64,000 nucleotides of DNA from the NCBI GenBank assembly GCA_013399115.1, contig VXAA01005609.1:525449-589448 (forward strand), in the 5' to 3' direction. The position numbers and the translations under genes are program-made. This stretch comes from Anseranas semipalmata (Eukaryota; Chordata; Aves; Anseriformes; Anseranatidae). Shown here one piece after another: positions 1-13,600 of this stretch (its first letter is position 1; every line of letters starts with the position of its first letter). The notes under the pieces were generated by a model. The model had not been told where the DNA came from. It did not search any database and worked only from the letters and a program-made list of their open reading frames with translations.

Positions 1-308
1 ACGATGTAGTAAAAAGCTTTCTGTAATTATTACTTATTAGGATTCTGAATAGTCATTATGTATGCATATATGTAAGTGCCTTTATTTGCTCTTAAAGAAT
101 CACTACAGGCTGTCTTCTGTGTCAGCTATGTAGTATGTTTTTAAATTCTTCAACAACAAAAAAGGAATATGGTAGCCAAAGAGACAAAATCCTGGTATTC
201 CTTTAATACAGTATTATTTTTGTGTGTGTGAGGGTAAGTCCAACTGAAACAGAGATGCTTATCAAAGCATGATGACATTTTATAATGATTTATAACTTCT
301 GCCCTTAG

Positions 309-485
309 ATGAGACAGTCTCCTGGTTTGATGGCTCTCCCTTAAATTATTCTAACTGGGGCATCAGGGAGCCTGAATTTGATCATCTCAAAGGGAATTTC
401 TGTATCAGCCTGAGGACCACAGATGGTATATGGCAAATATCTCCGTGCAGAGAAAAAAAGGGATTTGTGTGTAAAATGGATGCAG
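309..485 (+). CDS. PLA2R1: PLA2R1 exon: end of the last CTLD
   Basis: The exon follows CCCTTAG and ends at CAG before GTATGT. It encodes DETVSWFDGSPLNYSNWG and later GIWQISPCREKKGFVCKM, the usual second half of a CTLD: WxDG, NW, the W-x5-C strand and the closing FVCK. The Ca2+-binding WND triplet of sugar-binding lectins is absent (SNW, not WND). Bases 1-308 are upstream intron and the next intron is 486-1157; I see no other feature in either. Confidence 0.9.
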
Positions 486-1619
486 GTATGTACTTCCATA
501 GAAGCAGGTGATCGTGTCCTTATAATCACTGTTTTACGTGTTCCTTGTTACTCACTTAATTTCTGTGAGTTTTCATTTAAGTAATTCTTTTGCTTTGTAT
601 TAGAAAAAATACCTGTGGAAAAACAAACCAGCCAGGGTAACCTCCTTCTGAGGAACCTGGGCAGCCTTTTTGTTGCTGCATGCTGCAATAGACTTTCTTT
701 TGTATGGGTGAGCAGAGATCCAGGCTGAGCTCCACAGCCCCCGTGGTATGTGCAGCTGCGCAGATGTGAGCAGTGGGAAAACATATCTGTGAGAGACCTG
801 AAATGTTGTGAGAGCTCACCCAAAATGCCAAAATCGCTGCTGGACCCAATAGCTTAATTAATCCAACACTGCGCTCTTCTTCTCATGCATTTGCACATTC
901 TAAAGTGGATGAATACATTGCCACAATGCCAATTAATATATTCCACTAAATTTAAGATATTTTAGGTAACAGGTTTGGTCATGTTTAACTTTGCCTGTTG
1001 TAATCCTATTGACATAAGTAAAGTTAAACAAAGAACAGCCTGCTCTTGCATGTTTTTGGGTAGATTGTCTTCTGAGTATCAATGTTACACTAAGTATATA
1101 TGCTAATTTTTGTTAGTTCTATGGATAATTTTCTGACAGTTCTGGGTTCTATTTTAGGTGTCGATGCAACAGCACCCTCTGAAAAATGTAAGTTCCTTCT
1201 GGTACTTCCTTAATTTTTTATAAGGAGTAATAATGTTTTGAGCTGATATTTTGTGAGATAACTTTTTTCACTGTTAAAACTGTAATTTAAAATGCATATA
1301 AAGAGAAATAGTGTTTTACATAAAATATCTGTATTTTTGTATTTAAAATTATATATAATTGTAACTATATTTTCATAATAACGATCTCTGTTCTTCCCAT
1401 CCAGCATCATACCCTGGGCTTGCAGCTCTGGCTGTTCTTGGAACATTGGTCATGCTGGCTGCCATTTCCATTTTTTTGTGGTGCCTGTACAAACAGAATA
1501 ACAGACTCTTCAGCAGGATACTGTGGATTAGAAATGCCTATTTTCCACAGATTAATGCTGACGTTCCTGCTTTGGAAGAAAGCATCCTCATTTCTGATTT
1601 TGAGAGAGATGACAATTAA
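309..1619 (+). CDS. PLA2R1: PLA2R1 (phospholipase A2 receptor 1; avian FcRY), last three coding exons, joined 309-485, 1158-1187, 1405-1619
   Basis: This is the C-terminal end of a mannose-receptor-family type I membrane protein. The three exons join in frame (phases 1 and 1) and give the second half of a CTLD, a short linker, a hydrophobic helix and a tail ending LEESILISDFERDDN before TAA. The human PLA2R1 tail ends in a very similar way (ILISDLE), which separates it from MRC1, MRC2 and LY75. Its position directly upstream of LY75 on the same strand matches the amniote order PLA2R1-LY75-CD302. Known of the family: PLA2R1 binds secreted phospholipases A2 and recycles by endocytosis; the chicken orthologue FcRY binds IgY at low pH and moves it across yolk-sac cells. 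All upstream exons lie outside the window. Confidence 0.92.
1158..1187 (+). CDS. PLA2R1: PLA2R1 30-nt micro-exon: membrane-proximal linker
   Basis: A 30-nt exon between TTTTAG and GTAAGT. Together with the flanking split codons it reads GVDATAPSEK and then a serine, joining the last CTLD to the transmembrane exon in frame. Splice phases (1 in, 1 out) fit both neighbours. Exons this small are often missed by gene predictors. The 217-nt intron that follows (1188-1404) is AT-rich and otherwise plain. Confidence 0.82.
1405..1619 (+). CDS. PLA2R1: PLA2R1 last exon: transmembrane helix and cytoplasmic tail
   Basis: Begins after CATCCAG. It encodes about 24 hydrophobic residues (LAALAVLGTLVMLAAISIFL and on to WCLY), followed by a basic stop-transfer stretch and a tail of about 45 residues. 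Two candidate sorting signals are visible: an aromatic motif RNAYFP, at the place of the RNPYYP motif in human PLA2R1, and EESILI, which fits the acidic dileucine consensus [DE]xxxL[LI]. Endocytosis and basolateral sorting roles are inferred from the family. The stop TAA is at 1617-1619. Confidence 0.92.
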
Positions 1620-2705
1620 TCCATTGGGATTAACAAGCGGTCATGTCTTCCCTGTTAAACTCCATGTCCTATAGCATTTTTCTTTCCGTGAGCCAGTTGC
1701 AGCCCAGGACCAGCTCATCCTCTCACCTGTTGGTGAGGGCGCCTAAATGCTGCTGGAAGAGTGGGGAGAAGAGCGAAGCAGCAGCCACTGCTCTTTCCCT
1801 CCTTGGGAATTTGTTGCAGCAAAGTTTCCAAAAGGTTTTCATGGTGAGCAGTGAGGAGCTGAGCACCAGGTGCATCTGCTCTTACCAGCACCAAGCCCAA
1901 GCTTCCTCGGTGGCAGAAGGTCTGTGCCCACTTCTCAGGAGACCCAGTGCACGTACACCTGGAGAAACCCTTGCAGCTTCGGTAGGAACATGCAGGGACT
2001 GCTACACTTGGACTGCTTTTACTTTATGGCAGAATTTGGCGAGGATGCACAGAACCATGGAGAAATTGGCTTCTTTGGGAAAACCTGGGAACTGAAAATA
2101 CTCCTGCACCATAAACCTCAAACCACTCATGGAGCAATCGTGTCCAAGCCCCTGAGCAGTGGGCATTTCGATGCAGCTTCTTCCTTCAGGAATGTTTGGG
2201 CTTTTGTGCTTTGTTTTTACATGTTGCAGAAAGCTGCTCATGAGCCAGCGTTAAAATTTGTCCTTGAATTTAGGAACTCTGAAACCTATTCCAAGGATTA
2301 TGGGATAGTTCTTTCTAATACCCGTTCCATCCATAAAACAAAGAGTTACTTTTCAGACAGTGGATCCTTGCCAGGTGGATTTCCAAGCCTGCAGAGAGAT
2401 GAAGTCACTTTTGATTGGGAGTGTCAGAGTTCGGTAGTTTGGCCCATCATGTCTAGTTTATTTTATAAAATATATTAGGCTAGAAATACAATGGTGTATG
2501 GACTTTGTCATCCTGAGGTTAATATATTCAGTAGAGATGCTTCTGGTGCTCCGTTAGAGATCAATGTGATCTATTACCCAGGTTATTTCAAAAATTGAAT
2601 CCATCAACCTCTTTTGAAGACACTGTGGGGCAATATCCGTTTGAAGAAAACTATTGTTATAAATCTTGTTAATTTTACAGCAATAAATGGCTTTACTGTT
2701 CACCT
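1620..2705 (+). other. PLA2R1: PLA2R1 3'UTR (inferred)
   Basis: Sequence from the stop codon to just past the first good polyadenylation signal. It contains a chance open frame of about 200 codons (1870-2478) that resembles no protein I know and continues no exon. The extent depends on the polyA signal being used and is an inference. Confidence 0.6.
2682..2687 (+). promoter_or_regulatory. AATAAA polyadenylation signal
   Basis: A canonical AATAAA hexamer about 1.06 kb after the PLA2R1 stop. GT-containing sequence follows at about 2727-2740 (CTGTGTACACTTTTCTG). Cleavage would be expected around 2700-2710. Confidence 0.55.
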
Positions 2706-4444
2706 ACAGTATTACTGCAAGCAGTATCTGTGTACACTTTTCTGAGACCCTGCTCTCCAAATGTAAGGAGGATATGAGGGAGAGCCACATCTACAGTTCC
2801 CAAAGGATGCTCCTCTCTCTAGTTGAAGAGTCCTGTAATCCCATATAACACACCCTCAAAAGGCCACTTTTTCAGTGGTCATACCAAGGTGCTAACAAAG
2901 GAATGAGCTTGCACTGGCCAGTTGTTCCCCAGGCTGATGGCTGTGCAAGACCCAGGTTCAGGTTACAGTGGTCCAAAGTGGTCACACTGACTCCCTGTGG
3001 GACTCCCACAACCCTATCCAGTCCTCCAACCACTTCTGTGAAAATATCTGAATGGTTTTGGGAGGATTTTTTTTATTATTTTTATTGCAGAGTGGAAAAA
3101 CAAATTGTTAGTCACGAAGAGTTACCTCAGCATGGAATTATTGTGCCTTCAGTCATCTTTAAAAGCTGCTGTGAAGGGCTGTGCATATTGTTGGGTTGGT
3201 TTGTTTGTTTGTTCTAAGATGACTCATTCTGAGAATTTTGCAAGAGTCCTAAGATGGAGGTACATTTTTGAGAATTCAGCAAGCAGCCAGGGCCAACTGC
3301 AATGTTTTTATTGAGTATTTATGCACATACAGAGGAATGTATGACTTCCTTTCAGTTAGATTTCACATGGCCAGTTCTATAAACATTGCAAAAATTACCT
3401 TTTCGTGTCATAATTATGTATAGGGTTATATTTTTCGTAATTACTTGGTATCTAGAATATTTCTGTGCTGGTTTACAGAATTAAAAAATGTGTTCAAGGA
3501 GGCTGCAGATGCATTTGATGCCAATATCATTTTCATCTGACTGTTTTCAATAACTTCTGTGGGTGTATCTATTACATGTTCTTATTCTGAGATTTTTCCA
3601 TCATCTAAATAGCTTTTCTTTATGTATTTTGTCTCGTGGTTTGACCCCATCCATTAGTCTTCAGGAATGTTTTTAAAATTTGGCTGTGGACCTGCAGATT
3701 TCTCTGTGGGACTGTTTGTGTGTGAAGCCCACTATTACAGTTTGTAGACTGCAGCTTTTGAGTGCAATTGCCAGACCATTTGCTATTTGTGTGTCTGAAC
3801 TGTGATAGCTTCCATAGGGCTAATTTTGCAGTATATCACATTAAAAAAAAAAAAAAAAAAGTTGTGACCATCTCTCCCTTCCCTATGAGAATTTCACCTA
3901 TTTAAATACAGTTGGAGGAGCTTAAACCAGCATCTCCCCTTCATCACATTCACTGACAAGCGTACACACTGCCTTCTTACAGCAATTAGAGTGGCTTGCA
4001 GGATGCTTTTTGCTTGCAAGAGTAAGCTGTGTTGTCTCAGAGGATGTGCATTTATCAGGCTGTTATGCTGTTGCCTAGTTACGTATACTGTCAGATTTTG
4101 ATGTTGTTAATGAAGATGTATATTTTTTCAAAAAACTTGACATAGGCATTTTATCAATTTTCCTTGAAGTATGTTGTAATCATTTTTAATATATTTGAAG
4201 GGCAGTTGTATAATAACCCTAACTTCAAAACAGTGATTGTTGATTAACATTGACTATGACATAGATGATCTTGCATTAAGGGAAAAATAGTTCAAGCAGT
4301 GTTTTCTTCATACTTTGAAATAGTTCTGAGGGAACAGTCCTGTAAATATTTATTGATAAAATCTTTCATCATTTAACTTTTCTAATTGCAGGTATTATTC
4401 ACTGAAGTATGTAACTGTTGATTGCTTTCTATTCCTTGTTCTGA
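2706..4444. other. Intergenic, no gene seen
   Basis: AT-rich sequence with only short chance ORFs. It contains a poly-A run at about 3842-3860. No recognisable repeat family, RNA gene or conserved motif was seen. Confidence 0.6.
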
Positions 4445-4652
4445 ATATAAGAAAAAAATTTACAGAGGGAGCAATCACTCGCTGGAACAACCTCCCCAGG
4501 GATGTGGTAGTGTCCCCATCACTAAGGTTTTCAAGATGCAATTGGATGGGGTGCTGGATAATCTCATCTAGGCTCCCTTCTCCCACAAAAGTTTGAATCT
4601 GATGATCTTTTGAGGTCCCTGCCAATCTGGGTTGTTCTGTGATTCTATGGAT
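4445..4652 (+). mobile_element. CR1 retrotransposon, short 3' end fragment
   Basis: Matches the conserved 3' part of avian CR1: 'CACTCGCTGGAACAACCTCC', then a TTGGATGGGGTGCTGGA-like segment, 'GAGGTCCCTGCCAA' and a terminal CTGTGATTCTATGG that resembles the CR1 3' octamer. The copy is 5'-truncated, as most CR1 copies are, and moderately diverged. Confidence 0.82.
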
Positions 4653-7600
4653 TTTACCGTAGCTTTCATATGTTTTCCCTTAATCCAAGATCTCCTATCC
4701 TGTTCCTGATCAGAGTGTGTCATGACTATGTTTTTATTGCTGACTGTGATAATATTGACAGTGAGGTTCACTGTATTGTTTCAACTGGAAAATTAAAGAG
4801 TGAATAATAACTTTCTGTGCTGCAGTTTTTCTTTTCCCAGCTTTACTTAGCTGCCAGGCTTTAGTGTCTCGTAACAGCAGTTCCCAGGCTTTGCACCAGG
4901 TTATCCTGGTAGGAGAGGGACAGCTTGCACCAGGTTCCTTTCTGGCTACGTGGCTGGACCTTGCAAACCCACGCACGTGTGTGGTGGTTCCAGTGTTCCC
5001 CAGGGCACGAACAAGGTTGTCCTGGGACCTGTGTGCAGGAGGTGCTGGGTGGGGGAAGGAGCCACACGCTGCCGGTAGAGATGATGGATGGAGGGAGCAC
5101 GTCGCTGCTGCACAGATGTTCTCCCAGCCCATTGCCTGCAGCCTGGGGAGCCAGGGTCTCCAGGAGGGTGACAGGCTGGAGGAGTTTCCTGCTGGGCTGC
5201 AGAGGCTGTGTAGTGTGGGAGCCCGTTTGTTCCTGCCTCAAGCAAGGTGGAAATACACAGACTGCAGAGCAGTAGCTTCCACTGTGGTACCAAAGTGTTT
5301 CCTGTGGCCAAGAACCAGGTTCACCAGAGCCTGAGCAGGCAAGTGAAGGCTGCATTTTCCTCTGCTGTGACAGTTTCTTTGAATGTGTTTATTGAGAGGG
5401 AAGTGTTAGATGTTTTCAGACCACTCCCTTGCTTTTGGAAGGGTATCCCCATCAGAGATGGATGCACTCAGACCAACGTATAACAAAATCTTGTCTCCCA
5501 GATACTAGGTTTGGGGAAAAAAAAATTCCACGTGATTATTTTTGCAGGCTGTTCCAGAAGAGAATTTACCTCCTGGTCCCTTTTGCAGTCCTTGCCGCAC
5601 ATCTATGAGGGAAAGAGATGTGAGATGCTGATGCAGCCATCACATCCTGGCTGGACGGGAGGCTGCGATAGGAACGTATGTATGCTGGAGGTGTCCGGCA
5701 TGATTGGGCAAAGCAAGGGTTGTGGCACAAGGCTGTAAGCGGGCAGCATGACTCCTAGGCAAAGCTCTCTGCAGTTGTGCCTCTCCTGGGTGCAGTGCTC
5801 TCCGGCCTTGCTCAGTGAGCCTCCTCACTTCCCCTTTCCTCCCATCCCCAGCCTTCGCACACATGCTCACACTTCTGTGTCTGGATCGTGACGAGAAGCT
5901 GTGGGGCTGCTTTAAATCTGTGTGATACTATCCAGAGGGAGTGTAAGGAAGAACGACTTTTTTGCACGCTGTGTGAGATTTGATCAGCTCTGGTTCCCAG
6001 GGTACCACAGCACAAATTCCCATTTAATTTAGCCCCCTAGTTTTTTCTGCCATCATGTTGCCCCTCCCTTAGCGTAGTAGCAGGCATCCTCAGTCTCTTG
6101 TAATAATAAATCCACCATAATGAAATCCATGGCATACCCTCCCTCCAGACCATTTATATATAAGCAGGATTTTTTGGTGAAAAGCTAAATTGTGCACATT
6201 CAGCAACTGGGTTCAAAATTGTCAGCTCTTAATTAAAAAAAAAAAAAAAAAAAAGAACCTCTTCTTGTGCTATAATAATATTTCGTTTGGTAATCACTGG
6301 AATGTTAATTTTAAAACCCTGAAGACCAGTGCTGGTCTCTTACAATATGATGTAGCCCTTGTGTGAGTAACTGGCAGGAGCAGTTAGCTGTGCTAACGTG
6401 GTTTGTGTTAACATTGAACTTTGTGCTTGGAAATGCAATCCCAGCCTGGCCAGTAGATGGGAGTGGTACACACAGAGCTGACAAAATTAACTGCAAGTCA
6501 CAGGGATCCGCTCTGGATCCTTTTGAAGATTAATTAAATGAGTAGCAAAACTCCCAAGTTTCAGGACTCTGCAAATACCAGTGTCACATAAACCTGGCTG
6601 CTACATTACAAAGCTGTTTTATGATAGCTTTTCAAGTCTCAAAGATCATTCTTGGAAACTTGAAAGGAATGCATTGAAATGCTTAGAAGGGGTAACGCAA
6701 GTCTTTTTGTTGGTGGGTGGGTTTGGTTTTGTTCGGTGAGTGATGGGAAAAAGCCACCCGGGTTCCTGAGTATTAAAGAAATAAGTAAATATGTCTTTGT
6801 GTTTTGTTTTGGTTTTGATCCCTTTGATGGAAAGCTAATTCGCTGAAAATGCTCCAGCCAGGTTTCTTTACAGTAAATGGATTTGTTTTAATGCTTTACT
6901 TCTTGACTGTTTCGACACAGGGTTTTAGTTACTAACTTGTGTGGGAAAAGGAAAATGAAGACATTGAAATAAATAAATAAATAAAAAGACATTTTTAATT
7001 CCATTGCGTAAGTAATCATTGTACTGTTGCAAGCAGATTTTTTTTTTCCTCCATCTCTCAATTAATTCTGTAAGTTGCTGAGACCTTAGGAGTTGCTGAT
7101 CCCTTTCTATATCCATTATCTTTATGCAGGATGACTGTGATTTGGATTCTGATCTTAGAAACTGACCCATAAAAAGGGGCATTGAGAAACATTTTTAATA
7201 AAGTCTCACTTCTGTGACTGGTTTTATAATCTTGTTTCCTTGTACTGCAGCTCTCCTATGCTTTCTTGATCCTTCATTGACAAAGCAAATACAGGTGTCT
7301 GAGGCAGTGTGCTAGACCCTGTGTGCTGGAGTGCTTGCAAGTAGCACTGGGGTAAATTATAACCTGACTCTGAACTGCAATCATTTCCAAAAGTACAGAG
7401 CCAGATAATAGCGAGAATGCTTATACTGCTATTTCCTTTATGTCTGATGCTTACTCCTGTTTAGCGGGTTGTTGCTCTTTTCTCAACCTCAGCCTACAGG
7501 ATAAACCTCCACTCTGGTTCTCAGAAATAAATGCTTCAAACTGTAGTTTTAGCAGAACAACAGCTAAATTTGTAGATACAAGATAAATCTTGTACTCATA

Positions 7601-10600
7601 GCGGGCTAAAGTTCTGCTCCTCTGCATGCTAGCACAGGAAAATAGGGAAGACGTTCTCTGAATCAGGCCCATAAAGGGCTACCTACCTTCCTGCCTGCTT
7701 TCCCCAGGGAGGCCAGCCTGCAGCTAGCGGTGGCCAGGCCCTGGCTACGCTGGGCCATCCACAACTGGGTTAGCCGACAGAAGGCAATCGCTCTGGCAAA
7801 AGCAGGCGGCTCAGGCCATACTTGCACAGTTATCTGGAAAACAAAACCCTCCCTCTACCTTTTCTGACTTTTCATACACGGATGTTCATATTAAGAAATT
7901 ACAAGGTTCCATTTACTCTGCACAAAAAAATGCTCTGTATGTTTTGTTCATTTTTCTCCTTTCTTTAGTGTATATTAAAAATTATTCCACCAAGTATGTT
8001 CGTTTTGTGAAGCTATTTATTCAGGCCATTTGTTCTAAAGCATGATCTTAGGACTTTGAAACTGATAATAGCCTCATTAAATCTGCTCTGCCACTTCCTC
8101 CTGCCATAAACTTTCTGTGCATTGTAGGTGAGAAGCCCCTGGAAAGCCCTTGCTGGAAGCCAAGAGCAAGCGTGCGCAGAGCCAACAAAAGCTAAAGACT
8201 TTTTTTTTTTACAGACTCTCCCTAATCAGCAGCTTTGGGCTGTGTGGCTTCACTAACGCTTGATTTGAGACTGCGTCCCAAAGCTTGATGCTTCCAGGTT
8301 CATTCAGGTCTGTAACCAGGATCCCTATTGCTGGATGCTGCCAATGAGCCGGGGTACGTAAGCTTTCAACATAAAGTAAAATAATATTCTGAGTCATGTG
8401 CAGCTTAATTTGTTATGGTCCTTGCACACGCTGTGCATAATTCTGCTTTAGCTGTACTAGTTTCTTTGGGGAAGTTTCTCCTTATGCTAGCACACTTACC
8501 TATTATGTATCTGAAATCTGATACCTACCTAAATGCTTACGTGACCTAAATGTTGTATTTTCTAGTATTTAAAATTCAGTAATATCAGAAGGATTCTTTC
8601 TGAAAAGGTCTGAGAGAAGGTAATGTTTCTGCTGCTGCATATCATGTCCTGTTAGTCCTGTGGGATGTTGAGAGGCAAACTGAATTACTTAAAAAATTGT
8701 TTCAAAAGCAAATACCGAAGATGGAGCTGTACATACAGGACACTGTGGCTATAAAAACCATAAGGTGCCTTTCAGTTAAATGTGGAAATGCATCAGAGTA
8801 TCCCGGAGGCTTTCCATCTGGAAAAAACAGATTAATAGAATACTTACAGGAACATCAGTTACCTTTCCTTTAAAATACGTCTAGAATAAATAGCAGGGTG
8901 GCTCTTTCCCCCACTCCGTGCCCAGGAAGGCCGCTGAGGCGTTGGATTTATCACTGCTTGCTCCTGGGGTGCCCTGTCCCAGGGGCACGGCCCCCCTGCA
9001 GCGCACGTCCCGCCTGCCCCATGTGCGCTGCAGGTAGGGGCGAGGGGAGGAAAGCCGACGTGGGCTCCTTTCTCCCTCCTCTCCTATACCATCCACCCCC
9101 CCGTGACCCTCCAGAATGCGTACGGGTCGATGATCTGCATTTTAACTATTGTTACTTACATCTAAACTTGCTTTGTTCCTGCCCGATAGGAATAATGCAG
9201 AGTGGGTCTCAGCTGCTCTGCCACTTGCTCTGGTCTAGCACAAAGCCAAGCCCAATGCTGGGGTGGAGAAGAACAGAAAAACTGATCTCTGGTGAAAGCA
9301 GAAGTATAAAGGGAACAGGGATCAGTTATTCTCCCTAGCTGGGACAACTAGAACAAGAAGCAACCGGCTGAAACCACAGCAGGAAATACGTGATAACCAT
9401 GGAAAGAGCTGGACTGAACAACAAGCGCTCAACAGAAGCGGTAGGTTCACTGGCGATGGCAGTGTGCACTGCTAAATTTGATAACGATTATTTAGAAAAA
9501 ACAAATCAATCCACCACCCCTGCTGGGGAGTGGATTCAAAACACTGCTGGATGTCCCTTTCAGCTCAGTCTGGGTAACGATGAGTAATCCTGACCTGAAA
9601 ATACTGGTGCACGTGACTGCTGATGCCTCATCCCACTGCCTTCTAGCCCAAGCTTTCTGACCCCCACCACTGTTCAACAGCCAGGATTTAGGATCTCTGC
9701 GGACACAAATTCCATGCAGCTGGGATATGGGGAACACCTCTGGGTAAATTTGTGGTTAGCCTCAGGGTAGAAAGAGCCAATTCTGAAACGAGCACAGCTG
9801 AATCATCCGACTGATCTACTACAGCAGCCAGCGGGGCCCAGGCACCCCGCCTGCCCTGCGTACCCAGAATCCACGCGCAGGAGGGAGGAAGTGAGCGGCA
9901 CTTCACTCGTTAGAAGTGAATGGCTTAATCAAGCGAAGGCCCAGAATTAGTAAATGAAGAGCACATAAATAAAAGGATTAAAAAAAGAAACCTTTTTTTT
10001 TTGCTTTTGTTTCTTTTACTTTGTTTGGTTTGGTTTGGTTTTTCCAGAGAAGTCACAGACCCAGGTGACAGGATGCCTGATGATCAATGTAACAATACTA
10101 AAAAAAAAAAAGAAGAAAATTAACCCTGACGTGGATGTTCCTCAGAGTTCCTGGAAGTGGTATTGAAAGGGATCGAGCTGCACAGCAGCAGGGCGCCCTG
10201 TGCAGGAACTGCATGAGGAGATTCCTCGCCTTCCTGGGGAAAACGTTGTTCTGCCAAGCTCCTTTCTGCTGGGGTGCTCTTTTCTGTGGGCTTTATCAAT
10301 GAGCTAGAGCTGTCTCGCCCCTGGAGACCCACACGCCTCCTTGCAAAACCTGAGAGTTAAGGGAACCCCTCCAGAGCCCTAACACTGCTCTGAGGCTTTC
10401 TGTCTCACTCCGGAGACAGAGAAAATTCACGGGAAGCTGAAAAGCGCTGGAGCTCCAGCAAGCTTGCCTTGGAGAGTGTTCCCAAAGACAAGGACAGCTG
10501 CAACAGGCACAAGACTTAATCTAAGGTGCACAGTGCTATGTCAGCGCTCGTGTTTGTTATTCGTATGATTGCGTTTTAAGGCAACGGCTCTTTTGATCCA

Positions 10601-13600
10601 TATTAACTGCTGCTCGGGGAAAGAAAAATAAAGCTCACATAGAAAATAACAAAATTTTCTGGCTGGAGGCCAAAACTCCACAAGAGAATACTGAAGCATA
10701 ATATGTTTTGTTTAACGTCTTTGTTTCTGATAGATGTTGACTGAATTCAGGAGGATGACGGCAGTTCGAACAAAACCAGCTGGGGAAGTCAGTTTGTTAA
10801 ATATTAACCCTCTAAGGAAGAGACTGAATTTGAAATGTACATAAGAAACATTCTGGGAAAATATCAAAAATAATTTAGATCTCTTTTGAAAAGAAATACA
10901 CCGTGGCTTGTATTTTTAGCAGAAAGGGAGGAGACAATTTGTGATCTTTGACTGAATTCCTCACGATGGATAACAATTCAGCCTTCATTTTCTCTCTGGG
11001 GTATGCCTCAGCAGTCCTGAGGTTGAAATAAGCCTAATATTAAAGAATGACTTTAGAGAATTAGTAGAAGTAATACATTTATTGTGATATAAATCATAAA
11101 GGGGAAAAAAGACTGTTGTGAGACTCTTGGCCGCTTTGCAATAATAAAGGGGTGGTGGTTTCACAGGTGCAAAGAGGAGAGGAGCATCAAACTCTATACT
11201 CTGCCTTAGAACATGTTATTCTGAAGGAATTGTGATAAATATTCAGATACCTAATGTAAAAATGTAAAACAAACCCAAAAAGCACAACTGTTTTTGGGCA
11301 GCAGGCTCTGATGTGGTATATTTCTATCTCACTCTGTGTGCTCTAATGCTTCCCCTACAACCTCGCTGGAGAGGTGACCATATAGCTTGTGCGGCTATTC
11401 TTCCCCATTGCAGGTATTCTGGGGACAGGAAAAAGGAAGAGGAAAATATGGGCACTATACCAAATTCTAGTGTAGTTCTGTGTTTAATTTGTGGCCAGTC
11501 TTAGCTATAATTATAGCATGAAATGGATGCAGAAAAAAAAAAAAAGGATTAAAGGAACAAATATGCTGGTACAAAAACAAAGATGAGGTAAGAAAAGAAA
11601 TTTAGAAATAACTTTCACCATTTGCTTAACATGTTGGAGATCCTTCCCTGCTTGATACATTGGTTGCAGCACAGAGACATCTGCTGTTAGCAAGTAAGTG
11701 CCAAAATAGATGTAACAGAATGCGTTATTGTTTAAAACAAATAGATCATGTGGGATGCTGAACTGATTTTTGTTTTGTTCCCCGTAATTCAGTGTGTAGT
11801 TGTTTTAGGTATCAGATTGTTAGAGAAAAATCTCATTATTGTTAGGCAAGCTGTTTAAAGCTGAATTGTTTAACAATTAATTTAATATCAGAGATGTGCA
11901 TATTTTTGACTTGTTAATGCTGTAGGTGGTATTACAGGCTTAGCAAAAGGACTATCCAGCAGGCAATACAGTAATTAGCAAAGTACCTTCTAAGCTTGCC
12001 CTTTCTCTGATTATTTGCAACTCTAGTTGCTTTGGTATAACTTGTCTGTGTGTGTGTACTGACAGCTATTACGAATGACGAACTGAAGTAATTATAAAAT
12101 ATGCCCTTTCCAGAATGCTGCTACAGTCCCCTGGCCCTCCCAGGACTGATTTAAATTATAACTAGTTATGTAGAGTGATCACTTACAGTATTTTTTCACA
12201 GAAATCATTAAGCTCAAGCATCCCAGAGTGACCACGAATGAGGTTCTTAATGTGTTACCATACACTTGAAGATCAAAGGGGAAATCCACACGTTTTGACA
12301 GGAATTAATGCAAAAGGGACCAAACCCTGACTCCTGGTAAAGAGCCAGTTGTACGAGACGCCTTAGATTGTGAGTCCTGCTGCTTTAATCCTGCCCTTGT
12401 GAAAAGAAAACAAAACAAAAACCAACCAACCAACCAAATCCAACAGGTGGAATTTTGAACATGTGTGGGCATGAATTGCTATTTATTTTCTTAGGCAGTT
12501 GCAATAGTAGTAACAACGAAGTGGCCAAATGACATCTGAGCAATGGTCAGCCATCAACTCCAAGAATCGATCAGTCTTTATTTCTCTATTTCGCAGAAAA
12601 GCTGGGCAAAGAGAAAGGAAGAGCCATGCATTTTGCTGTTGTGCTGTTTGGTGGCAGGTACACTCAGAAGAATTTGCCTGATGCTGGGAGTTGGGGAGGT
12701 CCAGGCTCTGTTTCCTGGCTTTGCTACTATCATGACATCATCTTGGCCAACTCACCTGCTTTTTGTTTTGGGTGGTCCACATATAAAATAAGGAAAAAAA
12801 ATGATTTTTTTATGGGGGTCTTCCAGGGGAAATGATTGCCAAGTACCATGCAAGTTGCAAAAACAATACTTTATTACTAAGGGGAAAACCCCCTTGCAGT
12901 AACAGTTTGAAGTACCTGATTCCATCACTGTCCAGGCTGCTTCTAAGGACAGACAGATACATGTTTTGCCAGAAAATCGTTGGTAAGATTTAATTTCCAA
13001 AGTTCTTTTTTTAAACTAAACTTTAAGTCACTTTTATTCCCAGTTCAGGCTAATAGCAGTAACAGAAAAGAGCTATAATGACAGTGTAATGAAGTGGACA
13101 AACTAACTGTATTTTCAGTAATGTATTGAGTTAAAATGCAAGATTACCATCCAAAACTTGTTTCATTAAAGCATTGTTATGGTGTTATATTACAGCTTTA
13201 ACAATCTTTCAAAGTCCGTGGTATTGTTTATAAAACTGAACTAAATGAAGTCAACTTCAATTTAAAGTGATCTCTAGCACTATGTTTGTTCATGCTTTCT
13301 TTTTGTGTCCAACGTTTCTGTTCAAACAAGTTTTGCTAGGTGAATAAAATATACTCTGACTTGGAGTCTCCACTAACTTTTGCTTTTAAAGAGAAGACTC
13401 TTGGCTTGCCTTTTGCTCGTTCCTTTGGAGTGTCTGTCATGTCCTCTCTGGCAGTGCTCATGGCTTTAAAGGTGTGTGGGAGTAAAGGTTAAAGATAAAT
13501 GTTAGGTTTAACAAATATGGTTATTGTTGCCATAAGGATTCACTTCTGAAGTTAGTGGTCAGATCATTCTATTTTTGAGGTAGGATTAGAATTGCATTCA

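Noticed and set aside
1870..2478. Open frame of about 200 codons after the PLA2R1 stop
   Set aside because: It lies in the 3'UTR, has no recognisable domain and is not joined to any exon by plausible splice sites; overlapping frames are open too.
4734..5355. Overlapping long open frames on both strands
   Set aside because: GC-rich stretch open in several frames at once, with no domain, no splice context and no homology I recognise.
8898..9338. 146-codon open frame
   Set aside because: GC-rich composition effect; the peptide has no recognisable domain and frames on the other strand are open as well.
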